DNA from: Polynucleobacter sp. MWH-Aus1W21
Lineage (GTDB): Bacteria > Pseudomonadota > Gammaproteobacteria > Burkholderiales > Burkholderiaceae
Reading direction: 5' to 3'
DNA: 64,000 bases
Assembly (NCBI RefSeq): GCF_018687275.1
Contig: NZ_CP061287.1
Location: 2,108,001-2,172,000 of the forward strand
Position 1 is the stretch's first letter. Every line of letters starts with the position of its first letter. Below the pieces are notes generated by a model. It saw only the letters and a list, made by a program, of their open reading frames with translations. It was not told where the DNA came from and did no database searches. A program made the position numbers and the translations under genes. This document shows positions 41,795 through 50,585 of the stretch, piece by piece.

Positions 41795-43627
41795 TTATTC
41801 AACCGTGACACTCTTAGCGAGATTTCTGGGCTTATCTACATCGGTGCCGCGTGCACAAGCTGTGTGATAGGCCAATAATTGCAGTGGAACTACGTGAAGG
41901 ATAGGCGAAAGGTTGCCGTAGTGCTCTGGTAGTTTGATTACATTGATGCCATCACCACTGGAGATATGGGTATCTTGATCGGCAAATACATAAAGCTTTC
42001 CGCCACGCGCTTTTACTTCTTGCATATTGGATTTAAGCTTTTCCAATAAAACATCATTTGGCGCCACTGTCACTACTGGCATCTTTTCCGTGACTAAAGC
42101 GAGTGGTCCATGTTTCAACTCACCTGCAGGATATGCCTCTGCATGAATATAGGAGATTTCTTTGAGCTTTAAAGCGCCCTCTAATGCAATTGGGTAATGC
42201 AAGCCACGACCTAGGAAGAGTGCATTTTCACACTTAGAAAAAGCATCGCTCCACGCAATAATTTGTGGCTCAAGCGCCAAAACTGCATGCAATGCTTTTG
42301 GTAAGTGACGTAACTCACGCAACAACTCCTTCTCTTTTTCAGCAGAAATTCTGCCGGCACGCTTTGCCAATGAGACTGCGAGGAGATATAAAGCCAAAAG
42401 TTGAGTAGTAAATGCTTTCGTTGATGCAACGCCAATTTCGGCACCAGCTTTGGTCAAGAAATTCCACTCAGTTTCACGAACCATGGCGCTACTAGCCACA
42501 TTGCAAATTGCTAAAGTGTATTTATGTCCCAAGCTCTTGGCGTGCCTTAAAGCAGCCAAGGTATCAGCCGTTTCGCCAGATTGCGAAACAACCACAATCA
42601 AAGTTTTGGGATTAGGGACGGTAGTGCGATAGCGATATTCACTTGCAATTTCAACTTGTGTCGGAATGCCAGCAATATCTTCCAACCAATATTTAGCAAC
42701 GCAGGCAGAGTAATAACTGGTGCCGCAACCCAAAATCAAGATTTGATCAAAAGCTTTCCAATCTTCAGGATTTGCATTGAATAATCCTGGGCCAAATTCA
42801 GCAATATTAGCCAGCGTATCGCCAATTGCTCGAGGCTGCTCAAAAATTTCTTTTTGCATGTAGTGTTGATATGGGCCCAAATCAACCGAGTCAGCTTGTG
42901 CTGGCATAGGCTTTAATTCTCTTTGGGCAGGCTTACCCGCCTGATCAATCACCTCAACACTATCCGCTTGGAGAACCGCAACATCACCCTCCTCCAAATA
43001 CAGCATGGAATGAGCGCGCCCGGCCAAAGCTAGCGCATCAGATGCTAAAAAGTGTTCATGATCTCCAATTGCTACTACCAGAGGTGAGCCAACACGTGCG
43101 CCTACCAGAGTACTTGGATTATCTTGCGCAATGACTCCGATAGCATATGCACCATGTAATTTTGGGAGAACAGCTCTCACTGACTGTGCAATGTCTTTTT
43201 GTCCGTTAGCGACATATTGCTGATGAACTAAATGAGCAATAACTTCTGTATCAGTTTCAGAAGAAAACACATACCCAGCAGCCTTTAATTCGGCACGAAG
43301 TGATTCGTAGTTCTCAATAATGCCGTTATGAACAACTGCAATTAAGTCATTTGAAATATGTGGATGTGCATTTTGTGTATCTGGCTTCCCGTGGGTTGCC
43401 CAACGTGTATGCGCAATACCGAGAGTGCCAACAAAATCCTTGCCTTGCTCGGCTAACTCAGAAACACGTGCAGTAGTACGAGCTCTTTCAATTGGATGCT
43501 TAGGATCATCGCCATTGATGACCGCAAAACCACAAGAGTCATAACCACGGTACTCTAAACGGCGTAAGCCTTCAACCAAAACATCAACGATATTTTTATG
43601 GGAGGCTGCGCCAACAATACCGCACAT
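41795..43627 (-). CDS. glmS: Glutamine--fructose-6-phosphate aminotransferase (isomerizing)
   Basis: Makes glucosamine 6-phosphate, the entry to peptidoglycan and LPS amino sugars. The 610-residue protein starts MCGIVGAAS with the catalytic N-terminal Cys2 of the glutaminase domain, has GIAHTRWATHGKPDTQNAHPH near 71-91, and two SIS domains (GCGTSYYSACVAKYWLE near 300; SQSGETADTLAALRHAK near 347; STKAFTTQLLALYLLA near 399). The end is DKPRNLAKSVTVE. Its ATG overlaps the glmU stop by one base, pairing the two enzymes of UDP-GlcNAc synthesis. Confidence 0.97.
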   Translation of the reverse strand: MCGIVGAASHKNIVDVLVEGLRRLEYRGYDSCGFAVINGDDPKHPIERARTTARVSELAEQGKDFVGTLGIAHTRWATHGKPDTQNAHPHISNDLIAVVHNGIIENYESLRAELKAAGYVFSSETDTEVIAHLVHQQYVANGQKDIAQSVRAVLPKLHGAYAIGVIAQDNPSTLVGARVGSPLVVAIGDHEHFLASDALALAGRAHSMLYLEEGDVAVLQADSVEVIDQAGKPAQRELKPMPAQADSVDLGPYQHYMQKEIFEQPRAIGDTLANIAEFGPGLFNANPEDWKAFDQILILGCGTSYYSACVAKYWLEDIAGIPTQVEIASEYRYRTTVPNPKTLIVVVSQSGETADTLAALRHAKSLGHKYTLAICNVASSAMVRETEWNFLTKAGAEIGVASTKAFTTQLLALYLLAVSLAKRAGRISAEKEKELLRELRHLPKALHAVLALEPQIIAWSDAFSKCENALFLGRGLHYPIALEGALKLKEISYIHAEAYPAGELKHGPLALVTEKMPVVTVAPNDVLLEKLKSNMQEVKARGGKLYVFADQDTHISSGDGINVIKLPEHYGNLSPILHVVPLQLLAYHTACARGTDVDKPRNLAKSVTVE

Positions 43628-45135
43628 TATTTTTTACCTTTTACAGTTTTCTTAACCATCTTTTTAGCTGGTGTCTTCGCAGTCTTCTTTGCTGATTTTT
43701 TTGGAACCGGCTTTTTGATGGCGCTCTTATTTTCTTGTTTTACAGGACGCTGCCACTGCAATGATATTTGCTTTGCCCTAGATACAGTCAACTGATTTGC
43801 TGGCGCATCTTTGGTAAGCGTTGTACCTGCGCCTAATGTTGCCCCACGGCCGACGCGTACTGGCGCAACAAGTTGTGTGTCAGATCCAATAAAAACATCA
43901 TCTTCAATGATAGTTTGATGCTTGTTAACGCCATCGTAGTTACAAGTAATGGTGCCCGCACCAATATTGACTCTGGACCCAACGATAGAGTCGCCAACAT
44001 AAGCCAAATGGTTCGCCTTACTATTGGCAGCAATTTTGCTGTTCTTCACCTCAACAAAGTTACCAATGTGAACGTCGTTTGATAAATCTGCGCCTGGGCG
44101 CAAGCGAGCATATGGCCCAATGAGAGATTGACTACCTACTTTTGCACCATCTATATGACTGTATGCATGAATAACTACGCCCTTACCAATAACGCTATTG
44201 CGAATTACGCAGTAAGGGCCAATCTTCGTACCAGCATCTAAAGTCACGCAGCCTTCAAAAACGCAACCAACGTCAATTGCTACATCTGTGCCGCACTCTA
44301 AAGTGCCGCGCACGTCAATACGCGCAGGATCAGCAAGGGATACACCCGCATCCATTAATTGATTCGCAATATTTAACTGGTGAACACGCTCAAGCGCAGC
44401 TAGTTGATCGCGACTATTAACGCCAATAGTCTCAAACTCATCATCGGCCTGTGTCGTCCGAATTGGCACGCCATCTTTGACTGCCATGGCGATCACATCG
44501 GTTAAGTAATACTCGCCCTGCGCATTACTAGCACGCAAAGCCTTTAACCATTTTTTTAATGAGTTTGTTGGCAGCACCATGATGCCGGTGTTGATTTCTT
44601 GAATCTGTTTTTGCGCTGGAGTTGCGTCTTTCTCTTCAACAATCTCTTTTACTGAGCCATCAGCATCACGCACGATACGGCCATAACCAGTAGGATTGCT
44701 TAAGTGTTGTGTCAGAAGCGCAAGTGCACTATCTTGACCTCGCACACCATCCGCTAACTTTGCCAATTTAGTGAGCGTCTTTTTTGTTGTCAGCGGAACA
44801 TCGCCATACAAAACTAATGTGGACTCTTGAACATCTAATTTTGGTAATGCTTGCAATAAAGCGTGGCCTGTACCCTTTTGCTCTGCCTGAAGCGCAGTCA
44901 CAACTTTGCTAAAACTTGGATTTTCTTTGCTGGCATTCAATAAGAATGATTTAACGTCTGCTGCCCCATGCCCAACTACGACAACGGGACCTGTTTTTGC
45001 CTTTTTATCTTGTAGCGAAAGTGCGGTGTTGAGAACATGCTGAAGGAGGGGTTTGCCTGCTAGATTTTGCAGGACCTTGGGCAGAGCGGATTTCATCCGC
45101 TTTCCTTGCCCAGCAGCCAATATGACGATATTCAT
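43627..45135 (-). CDS. glmU: Bifunctional GlmU (uridylyltransferase / GlcN-1-P acetyltransferase) with Lys-rich tail
   Basis: Acetylates glucosamine 1-phosphate and converts it to UDP-GlcNAc. The 502-residue protein has the N-terminal LAAGQGKRMKSALPKVL (residues about 6-22), GTGHALLQALPKL near 85, and a left-handed beta-helix in the C-terminal half with KNSKIAANSKANHLAYVGDS near 365 and the acetyl-CoA region NIGAGTITCNYDGVNKH near 392. The last 40 residues are an additional Lys/Ala/Pro-rich tail (KKPVPKKSAKKTAKTPAKKM), beyond the usual end near residue 456. It overlaps ttcA by 4 bp. Confidence 0.96.
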   Translation of the reverse strand: MNIVILAAGQGKRMKSALPKVLQNLAGKPLLQHVLNTALSLQDKKAKTGPVVVVGHGAADVKSFLLNASKENPSFSKVVTALQAEQKGTGHALLQALPKLDVQESTLVLYGDVPLTTKKTLTKLAKLADGVRGQDSALALLTQHLSNPTGYGRIVRDADGSVKEIVEEKDATPAQKQIQEINTGIMVLPTNSLKKWLKALRASNAQGEYYLTDVIAMAVKDGVPIRTTQADDEFETIGVNSRDQLAALERVHQLNIANQLMDAGVSLADPARIDVRGTLECGTDVAIDVGCVFEGCVTLDAGTKIGPYCVIRNSVIGKGVVIHAYSHIDGAKVGSQSLIGPYARLRPGADLSNDVHIGNFVEVKNSKIAANSKANHLAYVGDSIVGSRVNIGAGTITCNYDGVNKHQTIIEDDVFIGSDTQLVAPVRVGRGATLGAGTTLTKDAPANQLTVSRAKQISLQWQRPVKQENKSAIKKPVPKKSAKKTAKTPAKKMVKKTVKGKK

Positions 45136-46040
45136 AAAGGGGGATTATAAGTCCCCTGAATCAGGGTTCCACAGGCTAATTCGTCTAATTCTGCCTCGTC
45201 AATCGCCTTGTCGCCAGCAGATCTAGCGGCAATCCCAGAGAGCTCGGTGGAAATCTCTAGATTTTGGAAATCAAAAGCCTCCCCATCCATTAAATGGGAC
45301 GGGACAATATGGTGCATGGAGCGAAATAAGTTCTCCACTCGACCTGGGTGCTTTTTCTCCCAGTCGCGCAGCATTTCTTTCATTACTTGACGCTGAAGAT
45401 TGGGCTGGCTGCCACATAAATCACATGGAATGATGGGGAAGTTCATATCTGCCGCATAGCGTTCTAGCAACTTCTCGGGAACATAAGCTAATGGGCGAAT
45501 CACAATGTGCTTGCCATCATCAGATCTCAATTTTGGTGGCATACCTTTGAGCTTGCCCGCATAAAACATATTGAGCATCAAGGTTTCTAAAATGTCATCA
45601 CGATGATGGCCCAAAGCAATCTTTGTTGCACCTAATTCATCTGCTACGCGATACAAAATTCCACGACGCAAACGTGAGCATAATCCACAAGTAGTTTTCC
45701 CTTCGGGAATCACGCGCTTCACAATGCTGTAAGTATCTTGCTCTTCAATGTGATATTGAACGCCTAAACCCTTTAAATAATTGGGCAATATCTCTGCAGG
45801 AAAGTTAGGTTGCTTCTGATCTAAGTTCACCGCGATGATGTCAAAGTTAATCGGCGCACGTTCACGTAGCTTCATCAGGATATCGAGCATGGCATAACTA
45901 TCCTTGCCACCAGATACGCATACCATGACCTTGTCGCCGTCTTCGATCATGCCAAAGTCACCAATGGCCTGACCAACTAAGCGGCAGAGTTTTTTCTCTA
46001 GCTTATTTTCTTCGAAGACAACTTTGCGAATATCGCCCAT
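45132..46040 (-). CDS. ttcA: tRNA 2-thiocytidine(32) synthetase
   Basis: Thiolates C32 of certain tRNAs using ATP and a sulfur donor. The 302-residue protein has the PP-loop CVSGGKDSYAMLDIL near residue 42-56 and the two cysteine motifs CGLCSRLRRG near 118 and CDLCGSQPN near 209 that bind an iron-sulfur cluster. It is 19 bp downstream of folB and overlaps glmU by 4 bp. Confidence 0.95.
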   Translation of the reverse strand: MGDIRKVVFEENKLEKKLCRLVGQAIGDFGMIEDGDKVMVCVSGGKDSYAMLDILMKLRERAPINFDIIAVNLDQKQPNFPAEILPNYLKGLGVQYHIEEQDTYSIVKRVIPEGKTTCGLCSRLRRGILYRVADELGATKIALGHHRDDILETLMLNMFYAGKLKGMPPKLRSDDGKHIVIRPLAYVPEKLLERYAADMNFPIIPCDLCGSQPNLQRQVMKEMLRDWEKKHPGRVENLFRSMHHIVPSHLMDGEAFDFQNLEISTELSGIAARSAGDKAIDEAELDELACGTLIQGTYNPPL

Positions 46041-46059
46041 AAGAGTTTTTAATTATTTT

Positions 46060-46455
46060 TTAAGATGTCTTAATGCGAAACACTTCAACGCCCACTGACT
46101 GGCAGTCTGGATAAACATCAGGCTTAGCTGTGCTCACTCGCGCAGCTAATACCTTTGGGTGCAACAACATCGCCGCAACAATGTCATCACAGAAGGTTTC
46201 CTGCAAATGGATATGGCCCTTAGAGGCCCTAGCCTTAATGGTTTCACGCATAAAGTCGTAATCCACCACCTCATCTAATTGATCCTGAGTTGGCGTATTC
46301 ATCGCCAAAGGAATATAGAGGTCTACATTCAAGATAACGCGCTGCTCTGCTTTTTTCTCAAAGTCATGAACACCGATGTTGATATAGATTTCATAGTCCC
46401 GCAAAAATAAACGACGGCAGTCAACAAGAGCAGGGTGAGAAAGAATAGCGTGCAT
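46060..46455 (-). CDS. folB: Dihydroneopterin aldolase
   Basis: Cleaves 7,8-dihydroneopterin to 6-hydroxymethyl-dihydropterin in folate synthesis. The 131-residue protein has LRDYEIYINIGVHDFEKKAEQRVILNVDLYIP near residue 18-49 with the conserved GVxxxE-like entry, VDYDFMRETIK near 65 and HLQETFCDDIVAAMLLHPKV near 82-101 with the active-site Glu. It is preceded by a FolM-like reductase gene 23 bp upstream on the same strand, suggesting a pterin module. Confidence 0.92.
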   Translation of the reverse strand: MHAILSHPALVDCRRLFLRDYEIYINIGVHDFEKKAEQRVILNVDLYIPLAMNTPTQDQLDEVVDYDFMRETIKARASKGHIHLQETFCDDIVAAMLLHPKVLAARVSTAKPDVYPDCQSVGVEVFRIKTS

Positions 46456-46478
46456 GAATATTTACTTTTTAAAAAGAC

Positions 46479-47288
46479 TTAATTGGTTTTGAACATCACG
46501 TCACGAGTGGAGGGCAATAAATGCTGTCCGCCATCAACATATAAAGTGGTTCCTGTAATAGCTCCAGACTCCGCCAAAAATACTGCTGCCCTTGCAATGT
46601 CTGCAGGCGTAGAAGATTTTCCTAGTGGCGTCATTTGATGCGCCTTTGAAAAACCATCCTTCGTTTGATCGCCAGATGGGAGCGAGATTCCAGGCGCCAA
46701 CCCAATAACTCGTAGATGTGGTGCAAAATCCATCGCCAATAATTCAACGGAAGAAAGTAGCGCAGCCTTTGATAATGTGTAAGACAAATAATCCGGATTA
46801 GGATTAATCAGTTTTTGATCAAGTAATTGAATTGCCGATGGAATGAATGCCGATGAACTTGACTTGTTTTTTTGAAATTCAAACATCAGTTGAGATAGCA
46901 AAATTGGCGCCGTCAAATTGACCTGCATATGTTCTTGAAGGCTTTTTCCGCTTAAAGGGGTATTTGAATTGGCGCGATCATATTCAAAAATAGAGGCGCT
47001 ATTTACTAGACAGCTCAAATGCGGGAAAGTATTACTAACGGCCTTAAAAAGATGTCTGGTTGCAGCCTCATCAGACAAATCAGCCTGAAATGCCTGAGCC
47101 CTGACTCCAATTCCCCTAATTTCTTCAACTGTTTGGGCAGCCTCTTGGTCTGATCGCCCATAATGAACAGCAACATCCCAGCCCTGACGGGCAAACTGCA
47201 AGGCAATTTCTCGACCGAGGCGCTTTGCAGCGCCAGTCACTAAAACTGCCTTTAGTTGCTGGGATGGGGATGTTGAACTCGGGTTCAA
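46479..47288 (-). CDS. FolM/PTR1-like SDR (candidate pteridine reductase)
   Basis: NADPH-dependent short-chain reductase of 269 residues. The cofactor motif reads VTGAAKRLGREIA (residues about 17-29), that is TGxxxRxG, the variant characteristic of FolM and trypanosomatid pteridine reductases, not the usual TGxxxGxG. The catalytic site YTLSK is near residue 171. Location directly upstream of folB supports a pterin substrate such as dihydromonapterin or dihydrofolate. The start is TTG at 47288; no ATG precedes the cofactor motif in frame. Confidence 0.85.
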   Translation of the reverse strand: MNPSSTSPSQQLKAVLVTGAAKRLGREIALQFARQGWDVAVHYGRSDQEAAQTVEEIRGIGVRAQAFQADLSDEAATRHLFKAVSNTFPHLSCLVNSASIFEYDRANSNTPLSGKSLQEHMQVNLTAPILLSQLMFEFQKNKSSSSAFIPSAIQLLDQKLINPNPDYLSYTLSKAALLSSVELLAMDFAPHLRVIGLAPGISLPSGDQTKDGFSKAHQMTPLGKSSTPADIARAAVFLAESGAITGTTLYVDGGQHLLPSTRDVMFKTN

Positions 47289-47313
47289 TTAAATTCTCTT
47301 AGACTAGCGAGCT

Positions 47314-48501
47314 ATGGATATTACCTTGACCAGCCTTGAAACGGAGCATAGTGCGCTTCTAAAGGCCAAAATAGTCTCTCAAATCGCCTCCCAGGGCGGC
47401 TGGCTGCCCTTTTCTCGCTACATGGAGATGGCCTTATATGAGCCAGGCATGGGCTATTACAGTGCTGGAGCCCACAAATTGGGTGCAGGCGGCGATTTCA
47501 CCACCGCCCCTGAACTGAGTCCTCTCTTTGGCGCCGCAATTTGCTCGACCCTCCTACCCGTACTTGAGGGGCTCAAACAAAAAGGGCTGCCCACACAAAT
47601 TTTAGAGTTTGGCGCGGGCACTGGAAAGTTGGCCGCATCCATACTGACTCGCCTCAATGACCTTGGATTTCATTTGGATCGTTACGACATCATTGAAATC
47701 TCACCAGACTTGGCGCAACGTCAACAAGAAAGAATTAGCAGCACTATTCAGAAACTCAACCTCAAAACCCAATTCCATTGGCTTAGCGAATTACCTAAAA
47801 ATTTCAAAGGCATCATTCTTGCCAATGAAGTGATCGATGCCATTCCTTGTGATGCCATCATTTTTAAAGATGGCTTTTGGTACTGGTATGGGGTAGCCCT
47901 CGAGAGTGAGACCCTAACTTGGAAAGCAGGCGCACCCGTAGAACAAAAATTACTTCCTGAAAGTTTAATAAGCGGCAACTTCTCTGAGGGCTATGTCACC
48001 GAACTACATATGCCGGCAAATGCTTGGATGCAGCAAGTAGCAAAGCATTTGGAGCTTGGCCTGTTTCTCACTTTTGATTATGGATTTCCGGAGAGTGAGT
48101 ACTATCACCCTCAAAGACTGGGGGGTACGCTGATGGCTCATCATCGTCATCATGCGATTCAAGACCCCTTTTATCTCCCAGGTCTATGTGACCTAACAAC
48201 GCACGTTGAGTGGTCGCAAATTGCTCGCAGCGCATTGACTGAAAATGTGGATGATGTGTATCTCACCAATCAGGCTGCATACCTGCTAGATGCCGGCATT
48301 GGCGATATCGCACTAGAGATTGGCGATCCCAGCAATCCAGAAACGTTTCTACCAATTTCAAACTCATTACAAAAATTATTGTCTGAGGCAGAGATGGGTG
48401 AACTCTTTAAAGCCTTTGCATTTTCTAAGAACTTAGAAAGTTTTCTTCCGGGCTTTACCCTTGAAGATTTGCCTGGTCTACGCGGCAGAAATAGACTCTA
48501 G
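47314..48501 (+). CDS. SAM-dependent methyltransferase, MidA/NDUFAF7 family
   Basis: Class I methyltransferase of 395 residues. It has the family opening GGWLPFSRYMEMALYEPGMGYYSAG near residue 28-52, SAM motif I ILEFGAGTGKLAASIL near 97-112, and LANEVIDAIPCDAIIFKDGFWY near 168-189. The mitochondrial member NDUFAF7 methylates an arginine of complex I during assembly; the bacterial role is presumed similar but unproven. It starts 25 bp from the divergent FolM-like gene. Confidence 0.9.
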   Translation: MDITLTSLETEHSALLKAKIVSQIASQGGWLPFSRYMEMALYEPGMGYYSAGAHKLGAGGDFTTAPELSPLFGAAICSTLLPVLEGLKQKGLPTQILEFGAGTGKLAASILTRLNDLGFHLDRYDIIEISPDLAQRQQERISSTIQKLNLKTQFHWLSELPKNFKGIILANEVIDAIPCDAIIFKDGFWYWYGVALESETLTWKAGAPVEQKLLPESLISGNFSEGYVTELHMPANAWMQQVAKHLELGLFLTFDYGFPESEYYHPQRLGGTLMAHHRHHAIQDPFYLPGLCDLTTHVEWSQIARSALTENVDDVYLTNQAAYLLDAGIGDIALEIGDPSNPETFLPISNSLQKLLSEAEMGELFKAFAFSKNLESFLPGFTLEDLPGLRGRNRL

Positions 48502-48510
48502 TTATTCGCT

Positions 48511-49641
48511 TTAAGAATTTAGCGCCGCAGAAATTGCAGCCAATCTTGCGGACTCAAAAGCGCTACCGATGCGCTCACCATTCGATCGATCCTCTGTCGC
48601 AATGCTTGCAATAATTTCTGCCGTATTGATTGCTTGGGTATTACGCATTGCATTCGCGAGAGGCAATGTGTTCATACCCAGCTTGTCTGCAAGATTCAAA
48701 ATCGCTTGGGTGCGATCTGGCTTGCGCCAAAGGTCTGCACGATTAAACCAAGCCAAAACATCTGCTGCCTGATATGGATGATGGGGATGTTTATTTACCA
48801 AAACTCTTAGGTCACTAAATATCTCACTGAAATCACGCACTTCGATTGGCATACGAACACAATCAGCCCAAGAACGAATTGCACTGGCACTTAAATCCAT
48901 TAAGGTAGTTGCGCAACGCTCATCCAGGCCATTGCCGGCTAATGAGAAGTGCGCAATCAACGCCTCGCGAAAAGAGTCATCTGCCAACTTGGTAGTCAAT
49001 GCTGGCGGCAATATCGCGCTGGCAGCACCTGCATTCAAAAGAACCTGAAACAAATGCATGGGCTTCGCAGCAACCAGACCTCTAGCCAGTTCCTGCCAAA
49101 TACGTTCTGCCGATAAGGCTTTTAACTCGCCTGACTGAACAATTGCCTTTAATGCTGCCAGCGTTTCATCTGCTACGCTAAATTCCGGGAAGCGTGCAGA
49201 GAATCGTGCGATACGTAACAGACGCAGCGGGTCTTCTGCAAATGCGTCGGACACATGTCGAAATATTTTGGCAGCCAAGTCTTCTTGACCGTTATAAGGA
49301 TCAATAATTGGCCCAAACTGTTTTCCGTCTGCGCCAACTTCTTGCGCCATTGCATTAATTGTTAAATCACGACGCTCTAGATCTTGTTCCAAGGTAACAG
49401 ATGGGTCAGCATAAAAATGAAATCCTTTATAGCCTTGGCCAGTCTTACGCTCAGTGCGAGCAAGCGCATATTCAGCTTGAGTCTCTGGGTGCAAAAAGAC
49501 CGGGAAATCTTTACCCACAGGGCGGTAGCCCTTAGCAATCATCTCTTCTACACTTGAGCCAACAACAACATAATCAATATCGTGCACAGGCAAACCCATC
49601 AGGTTGTCCCGTATAGCTCCGCCTACTGCGTAGACTTTCAT
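48511..49641 (-). CDS. cca: CCA-adding tRNA nucleotidyltransferase
   Basis: Builds or repairs the 3'-CCA end of tRNAs. The 376-residue class II enzyme has VGGAIRDNLMGLPVHDIDYVVVG (residues about 6-28) with the two metal-binding Asp, RRDLTINAMAQ near 109-119, and the DPLRLLRIARFSARFP motif near 157-172. It is shorter than E. coli Cca (412), and I see no HxxxxHD signature in the C-terminal third where the phosphohydrolase domain should be. Its ATG overlaps the stop of the NDUFA9-like gene by one base. Confidence 0.93.
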   Translation of the reverse strand: MKVYAVGGAIRDNLMGLPVHDIDYVVVGSSVEEMIAKGYRPVGKDFPVFLHPETQAEYALARTERKTGQGYKGFHFYADPSVTLEQDLERRDLTINAMAQEVGADGKQFGPIIDPYNGQEDLAAKIFRHVSDAFAEDPLRLLRIARFSARFPEFSVADETLAALKAIVQSGELKALSAERIWQELARGLVAAKPMHLFQVLLNAGAASAILPPALTTKLADDSFREALIAHFSLAGNGLDERCATTLMDLSASAIRSWADCVRMPIEVRDFSEIFSDLRVLVNKHPHHPYQAADVLAWFNRADLWRKPDRTQAILNLADKLGMNTLPLANAMRNTQAINTAEIIASIATEDRSNGERIGSAFESARLAAISAALNS

Positions 49642-50549
49642 TACTGCATGCCCTCTAGGCTCCGACGACTCATTTTGAATACTGATGTCAGTGCATCGAC
49701 ACCGTTTGCAGGCAAAGTATTAGGTAATTGCATAGAAGCAATATTGTCGCGAGACATTAAAGTGGGTCCAGGCAAAAACTCAAATGCGAGTGCCTGCAAA
49801 TAGCCTACAAAAGCTGGGACTGGAATTATGGCGCAACTTGTTTTTACTCTACGAGCGGCAAACTCAACGATTTCTTTCATCGTATAAACCGTTGGGCCCA
49901 CCAAGTCATAAGATTGATGAATTGTCTGTGGCATTGATAAGGATTTCACAAAAGCAGATGCAACATCATCAACACTCACCGGCTGAAACTGTGTCTGATA
50001 ATTTGCTAAAGGCATCGCTGGAAACAACTTCGTCAATTTAGAAAACAAGTTAATAAACTGATCTTGAGCCCCAAAGATGACTGATGGCCTAAAGATAGTC
50101 CAATCTAAATTGCTTGCTTTTACCGCTGCCTCGCCATAACCTTTGCTGCGCTGATACATTGATGGGCCTTGAGAGTCGGCTCCTAATGCACTCATATGTA
50201 AATAGCGCTTTAAGCCATGCAACTGCATCGCCGTGACAATGTTTTTGGGTAACTCTACGTGCGCAGCTTTAAACACTTTTCCATAAGGCTGTGCTGGTTT
50301 ATCGTGCAGCACACCAACCAAATTGATCACAGCCCCATTTGGTTTAACGCGTCCGCATAGACTCTGAAGCTCATCAAACTCATGAATATCAGCCTCTTCT
50401 ACGTGAACCTTGGGCAACATCCGCAATTCCCGTGCAGCAGCCAAGTGGCCTGTTGGAACTAATACTGAATAACCAGCTAACTGAAGCTGAGCAGCAATGA
50501 CTCGGCCCACAAATCCGTTACCACCGATCAAAAGAATGTCATATTTCAT
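49641..50549 (-). CDS. NAD(P)-binding protein, complex I NDUFA9 family
   Basis: Extended-SDR-fold protein of 302 residues similar to the NDUFA9 accessory subunit of complex I. N-terminal ILLIGGNGFVGRVIAAQL (residues about 5-22) is the dinucleotide-binding motif; HMSALGADSQGPSMYQRSKGYGEAAVKAS near 117-145 carries the YxxxK pair; FRPSVIFGAQDQFINLF near 152-168 is also typical. Bacterial members are often annotated as NAD-dependent epimerases and their role is not settled. It lies between slt and cca on the same strand. Confidence 0.88.
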   Translation of the reverse strand: MKYDILLIGGNGFVGRVIAAQLQLAGYSVLVPTGHLAAARELRMLPKVHVEEADIHEFDELQSLCGRVKPNGAVINLVGVLHDKPAQPYGKVFKAAHVELPKNIVTAMQLHGLKRYLHMSALGADSQGPSMYQRSKGYGEAAVKASNLDWTIFRPSVIFGAQDQFINLFSKLTKLFPAMPLANYQTQFQPVSVDDVASAFVKSLSMPQTIHQSYDLVGPTVYTMKEIVEFAARRVKTSCAIIPVPAFVGYLQALAFEFLPGPTLMSRDNIASMQLPNTLPANGVDALTSVFKMSRRSLEGMQ

Positions 50550-50585
50550 AAGGAGCTTTCTTTGCTTAGCGCACCAATTGATATT

